A stretch of 64,000 nt of DNA from Phlebopus portentosus (lineage: Eukaryota > Basidiomycota > Agaricomycetes > Boletales > Boletinellaceae). The DNA lies in the NCBI GenBank assembly GCA_037892935.1, contig JAYXKI010000010.1, forward strand, positions 1,488,001 through 1,552,000. The letters run 5' to 3'. The notes below the pieces were generated by a model. It ran no database searches. It was not told where the DNA came from and saw only the letters and a program-made list of their open reading frames with translations. The position numbers were made by a program, and so were the translations under genes. Below are positions 59,892-64,000 of this stretch, in pieces (position 1 is the stretch's first letter; each line of letters starts with the position of its first letter).

Positions 59892-60351
59892 TGTTAGGCA
59901 GACAGCTCAAGGACTAAGTTGAGGCAGGCCAACATAACAATAAACAAGCATGAATAAGATAATCCCAAATATGTCGCTCAGGTCAAGACAGCTAAGACAA
60001 GGCTTAAGTCCAGACTGTCGAACACTATGTTGAAGTGAAGGTAAGTAGAATTTAATAAACTATTAATACAAGAGTAAATACCTATGTCGAAGTGAAGGTA
60101 AGTAGAATAAAAAGACAAGGAAATGAAAGAGTCAAACTATCTACTTATATAGACTTTGAGCACGGGAAAGGTCTACTCTAATATGAAGTCATATGACAAG
60201 GAATGGGATGATTAGTGAACATGATAGAATGTTGTGGAATGTTCTGGCAAATGGATGAATAAGCGCATAAGAAAAATAAAAGAAAAGGAAAAGAATATTA
60301 AAAATAGATGATGACATAAGAAGGAAAAAGGAAAATGTTCGAGTCCTTACA
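59892..60351 (-). repeat. 5' LTR of the old chromovirus-type element
   Basis: 460 bp, partner of 39215-39674, with TTGGT directly outside at 60352-60356. Confidence 0.92.
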
Positions 60352-60389
60352 TTGGTAGTGTTAGGTAACTTACAGAGTTATGTACTTAT

Positions 60390-60940
60390 TGTGTGCTTCT
60401 TAGGCACTTATATATTGCTGTTGATGCCGATGACCATTGCCTTAGTCATGTGAACAGTAGTTTAGTTATGTGATTGCTGAACCTGTTACTAGTTGTGTTT
60501 AGAATGCTGATCCTGCTGATCTGTTGATCATGTCAATCTTGATGCAAAGTTTTGAGCAGATCCTTTTAGGTAAGAGGCCTCTACAAAGAGTCTAGCTATT
60601 TATATAACCTATGAGCCTGAAATAAACTACCAACTAGAAAAAGGAGGGTGATATCATAGGGTACAGAGTTAGATTATATGGTCAGTTAGATTAGAGGAAG
60701 GATTAAAAATGTTAAAGTGAGGTAATGTAGATAATGTAAGTTTTTGAGCAGACCTTTTACATATGAACACTTAGTTAGTTCATTAGTCAAGATCAACATA
60801 ATTAGCAGATCAACAGAATCAGCATTCCAAATGTGACTAATAACAGGTCCAGCAATCACCTGAACTAATAAACATTCACACAATCAAGGTAACAGTCATC
60901 AGCATCAATAGCAATACATAGGTGCCTAAGACGCACTATA
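60390..60940. repeat. Large imperfect foldback (inverted) repeat
   Basis: The arm 60390-60545 (CTTCTTAGGCACTTATATA ... TGTTGATC) pairs with the reverse complement of 60787-60940 (TATGTATTGCTATTGATGCTG on the other strand). Identity is roughly 75-80 percent by eye over about 155 bp. The 240-bp spacer contains two direct copies of a TTTTGAGCAGA-C-CTTTTA motif (near 60550 and 60743). Transcription would give a long hairpin. Confidence 0.7.
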
Positions 60941-60973
60941 AGAAGTATCGACATGTTAGATCTGAGATCACAC

Positions 60974-61300
60974 TGTAGTGTGCTACACTAACCTGTACTG
61001 GTCCAGCAGCATAGGCCTATAAGGGCTCTACCCCTCTATACCATACCTAGGACACTCCATGTACTACTGTCAGTAAACTAGCCTTTACTGCTGATTATCC
61101 AGAATACAGCCTGGTCAGCAGCTACCAGACCTTTGGTGGTCTAGAAACAGTATCTATGCTGCTACCGTCACTAATCATATGAACTGGCAGTAATGCCTCC
61201 AATTCTACCTTATGACCACCCTGTTTCCTTTTTGACCAATCTTAATACTGCCTCTCTAGCCTCTTCTGAGAACCTTTCTGTTATACCCAATGATTCCAGT
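60974..61300 (+). repeat. Decayed LTR fragment of the young element's family, opposite orientation
   Basis: The sequence from TGTAGTGTGCTACACTAACC aligns base by base with the reverse complement of the young LTR end (57394 downward) for about 325 bp. Most differences are CG changed to TG or CA. Homology fades after about 61300. Confidence 0.8.
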
Positions 61301-61316
61301 GTGGTATTGTTGTAGT

Positions 61317-62430
61317 TTATCTGAAGGTGCTACAGATGTCCATCCTACTAAGAGAGCTGAATGTGTAAAGAAGCCTCTAGAAATGAAGCCTCAAGCTATC
61401 AGACTCTAACCATCAACTATCTGGCAGGTGTTAAAGACCATCAGAGATATGGGGGAGTGGCCTAGAGATACCAAGGTATGAAAGAAATAGAGTAGTAGGT
61501 TCACCGGAAGGAAGAGGAGGTTACAGGAGTCCATCGAAGTAGTACAATCTCAGTAGGAGAAAACTAGAGAGCATATATGACAAATATAAGGTATAACATG
61601 TGGCTAGTAGATGATAAGAGTGCCAAAGGGATATCTGATAGGAAGCCTGGGTCATCAGAAGATCACCAAGGTCAAATAGAGGGCTGCCAGAGGGAAGAGA
61701 AGGTCACACAAGTCTGCTGCAGTACTGTAGACTCGATATACAAAAGGTAAAGATGGTGTACACTGAATATAGAGGATAACATATAGCCAGTAGGTAAAAG
61801 AGACACCAAAGGAAAGTAGGATAGGAGGTCTAGATTGCCGGAGGGCCACCGAGGTCAAATAGAGAGTCACTGAGGGCAAGGGAATATCACTCAAGTCTAC
61901 TACAGTAGTATAAACTTGATAGATAAATGAGAGGGACGGTATATGATTAATATAAGGGATAATGTGCAGCCAGTAAATGGAAAGGGCACTGAAGGGAAGT
62001 AGAATAGAAGGCCTGGGTCACTGAAGAGCTGCTAAGATCAAACAGGGGGCCACTGGGGACAAGAGAAGGTCACTCAAGTCCGCCACAGTAGTGTAAACTC
62101 AGTAAATGAATGTCAGAGAGGCAAAGGCATATCAGAGGCACCAAAGGGGAGTAGAGAGATGAATCAGGTGAGTAGAAATGTCAAGGATAATGTATAATCA
62201 GAATAGGGGCTCAGTACATGAGAGGGAGCTCAGAGTGAGGGAATCTCAAACTCTAGCTCTACTATAGTGTGTGCTGTATATGCCATCTGTGCCGATATCT
62301 ACTGATAAATATACACTCTATATATACTCTACTGCTCTCACCAATAATTTCTGCTGTCTGACAATATCTTCTAAGTCACTGGGCTCGCCAAGGGCCGCTG
62401 CCAGAGCATCTAGGAGTTGTCCAAGAGCTA
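61317..62430. repeat. Duplicated block, copy A, with three ~184-bp tandem units
   Basis: Matches 62917-64000 in order (TCTGAAGGTGCTACAGATGT / TCTGAAGGCGCTACTGATGT and onward) at a constant offset of about 1600 bp. It contains tandem units starting near 61565, 61747 and 61931. Each carries a GCCTGGGTCA(C)-like motif and a CAAGTC-ACAGTAGT-TAAACT-like end. No coding potential. Confidence 0.75.
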
Positions 62431-62916
62431 CATCATGAGGAGATCATCCAATAGCATAAAATATTGAGTATCTGCAATAATATAGGTGCCGGTGAAGTCT
62501 GGCTTGGCATGCTGCTGTACTACATATCTAACTACCATATATGGTCTAGGGCCACCCACTGCTTGGGGGATAGTCAGGAAACATTGGGGCTGATGCCTAG
62601 AGGGTAATATCATGTATATAACATAGAGGGCACATCAGTCAGGGTTCCTGGGCTGTTCAAGGCTGCCACTACACTCAATACAGAGCATAGGTGGTCAGTA
62701 GTAACTAAGAAGGAGGCTGGAGCAGTGGATCTACAGGACACTGCTTGATCGGCAGCAGGCATATGGAACTAAGGATACCAGCAGTGGATAAGTGGGAATG
62801 ATAATAGATAAATCTATAGGCCTTGGAAGACTGCCTGGTAAGCTGTAGAATGCTTTAACAAGGGCACCTGAGAATATCTGAGTGGCCGCTATAGTATTCT
62901 GGGTGGTCTCTCTATC
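62431..62916. other. Spacer between the duplicated blocks
   Basis: About 490 bp, repeat-like, no coding frame above 61 codons, no match seen to other parts of the window. Confidence 0.4.
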
Positions 62917-64000
62917 TGAAGGCGCTACTGATGTCCGTCCTACTAAGGGAGCTGAATGTGTGAAGAAACCTCCAGAAACGAAGTCTCAAGCTATCAGACT
63001 CTAACCACTAACCACCTGGCAGGTGCCAAAGACCATCAGAGACATGGGGGAGTGGCCTAGTGATGCCAAGGTATGAAAGGAATGCTTTAGTAGGTCCACC
63101 GGATCGAAGGGGAGGTCACAGGAGTCCACCAAAGTAGCATAATCTCAATAATAGGGAGCTAGGGAGCGTATATAATGAATATAAGGTGTATCATGCGGCC
63201 AGTAGGTGAAAAAGACGCCAAAGAGGAATAGAAAAGGGGGCCTGGGTTGCCAGAGGGCCGCCGAGGTCAAATAGGGGGCCGCCGGGGACGAGGGAGCTTG
63301 TACAAATCTACTGCGGTAGTGTAAACTGGATAAATGAAAGGTAGGGACTGTATACAATGAATATAAGGGGAAATGTGCGGCAAGCAACTGGAAAGGACGC
63401 CAAAGGGATGTAGGACAGAAGGCCTGTGTCACCGGAGGGCCACCGAGGTCGAATAGAGGGCCGCCGGGGATGAGGGAGCTTATATAAATCTACCGCAGTA
63501 GCGTAAACTAGATAAATGAGAAGTAGGGACCATATATGATGAATATAAGGGGAAATGTGCAGCCAGTAACTGGGAAGGACGCTGAAGGGGTGTAGGACAG
63601 AAGGCCTGTGTCACTGGGGGGCTGCCGAGGTCGAATAGAGGGTGCCAGACAGGTACAATGTAGTGCGGCGGACATTTGAGGGTACGTTCCCAGTCCTAAC
63701 TCATACACTGAATGTCAGAGGCACTGAAGGAGTGTAAAACAATAAGTCAAGGGTAGTATATAGTCAAGGGAGGAGCTCAGTACATGAGGGGGAGCTCAGA
63801 GTGAGGGAATCTCGAACCCTGGCCCTTGTATGCTGTATAAGCTCTCTGCTATGTATGTGCTCTGTATCTCTGATGTCTACTGATGAATATACACTCTATA
63901 TATACTCTACTGCTCTCGCCGATGAGTCCTACTGTCTGACAACATATCCTGAGTCAGTGGGCTCACCAAGGGCCACCACCGGAGCATCTAAGAGTCGTTC
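62917..64000. repeat. Duplicated block, copy B, with three 182-bp tandem units (runs off right edge)
   Basis: Tandem units start at about 63159, 63341 and 63523, a 182-bp period. This copy keeps more CpG than copy A (for example GGCCGCCGGGGACGAGGG against GGCCACTGGGGACAAGAG), so it is younger or less mutated. Both copies end in a shared stretch with AATATACACTCTATATATAC near 62305 and 63885. Confidence 0.75.

Larger units (their letters stand above)
39215..60351 (-). mobile_element. Old Ty3/Gypsy chromovirus-type LTR retrotransposon, split by a nested insertion
   Basis: Two 460-bp LTRs (39215-39674 and 59892-60351) begin TGTTAGGCAGAC and end TCCTTACA. The 5-bp sequence TTGGT lies at 39210-39214 and again at 60352-60356, an exact target duplication. 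Coding remnants on the minus strand run gag, protease, RT, RNase H, integrase, chromodomain from right to left. A polypurine tract AAGGGGGGGTAA abuts the 3' LTR (39675-39686). Removing the 14,482-bp nested element and its 4-bp duplication leaves about 6.65 kb, a normal length for this group. The LTRs differ at about 34 of 460 sites by my count, nearly all transitions. No TGG-type primer site directly follows the 5' LTR; some chromoviruses self-prime. Confidence 0.92.

Noticed and set aside
61655..61894. Minus-strand ORFs in the right-edge repeats, with relatives at 63145-63432 and 63508-63708
   Set aside because: The similarity among them comes from the 182-bp tandem repeats; no coding constraint is visible.

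Overview
This is a fungal window, almost certainly from an agaricomycete basidiomycete. The genes carry many short GT-AG introns (mostly 48-77 bp) with CTAAC-type branch sites. They are tightly packed on both strands, and the protein set is eukaryotic housekeeping. Gene models were assembled by eye from reading frames, splice signals and remembered family motifs. Exon edges are firm only where positions are given.

Layout. (1) 1-1852 is the 5' part of a large low-complexity Ser/Pro/Arg-rich protein on the minus strand. (2) 1853-9309 is gene-poor and holds a diverged hairpin-bearing repeat array (3820-4402) and a non-autonomous Tc1/mariner-like element (5129-5924). (3) 9310-36162 is a gene-dense block: a five-finger CCCH protein, dihydroxyacetone kinase, a small unknown protein, CCZ1, a DUSP-type ubiquitin protease, ribosomal protein L43, an F-box/LRR-like protein, the PP2A B55 subunit CDC55, COX9, an ER-type membrane J-protein, an HRT3/FBXO9 F-box protein, the retromer sorting nexin VPS5 and the mRNA 3'-end factor MPE1. 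Three divergent pairs share short promoters. (4) From 36.3 kb to the right edge the window is transposon territory.

The right half is a nested insertion. An old chromodomain-type Ty3/Gypsy element (39215-60351, minus strand, 460-bp LTRs, TSD TTGGT) is disabled by stops, frameshifts and lost catalytic residues. A much younger 14.5-kb Gypsy element (42913-57394, minus strand, 1.7-kb nearly identical LTRs, TSD CCGT) sits inside its protease region. The young element is the most interesting object here. Besides gag-pro and an intact 1161-aa pol, it carries about 4.3 kb between pol and the 3' LTR. That stretch holds a sense-strand 315-aa ORF and, divergent from it, an antisense five-exon gene. The antisense gene encodes a protein with a perfectly spaced Zn(II)2Cys6-type cysteine cluster. 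Because it lies antisense to the genomic RNA, its introns would survive retrotransposition.

The flanks (37.1-39.2 kb and 60.4-64 kb) are CpG-depleted. They include a decayed LTR of the same family as the young element, changed mostly by C-to-T/G-to-A transitions, a foldback repeat, and a >1-kb duplicated block built from 182-bp tandem units. Together these suggest methylation- or RIP-like silencing of older copies beside a fresh, unmutated one.
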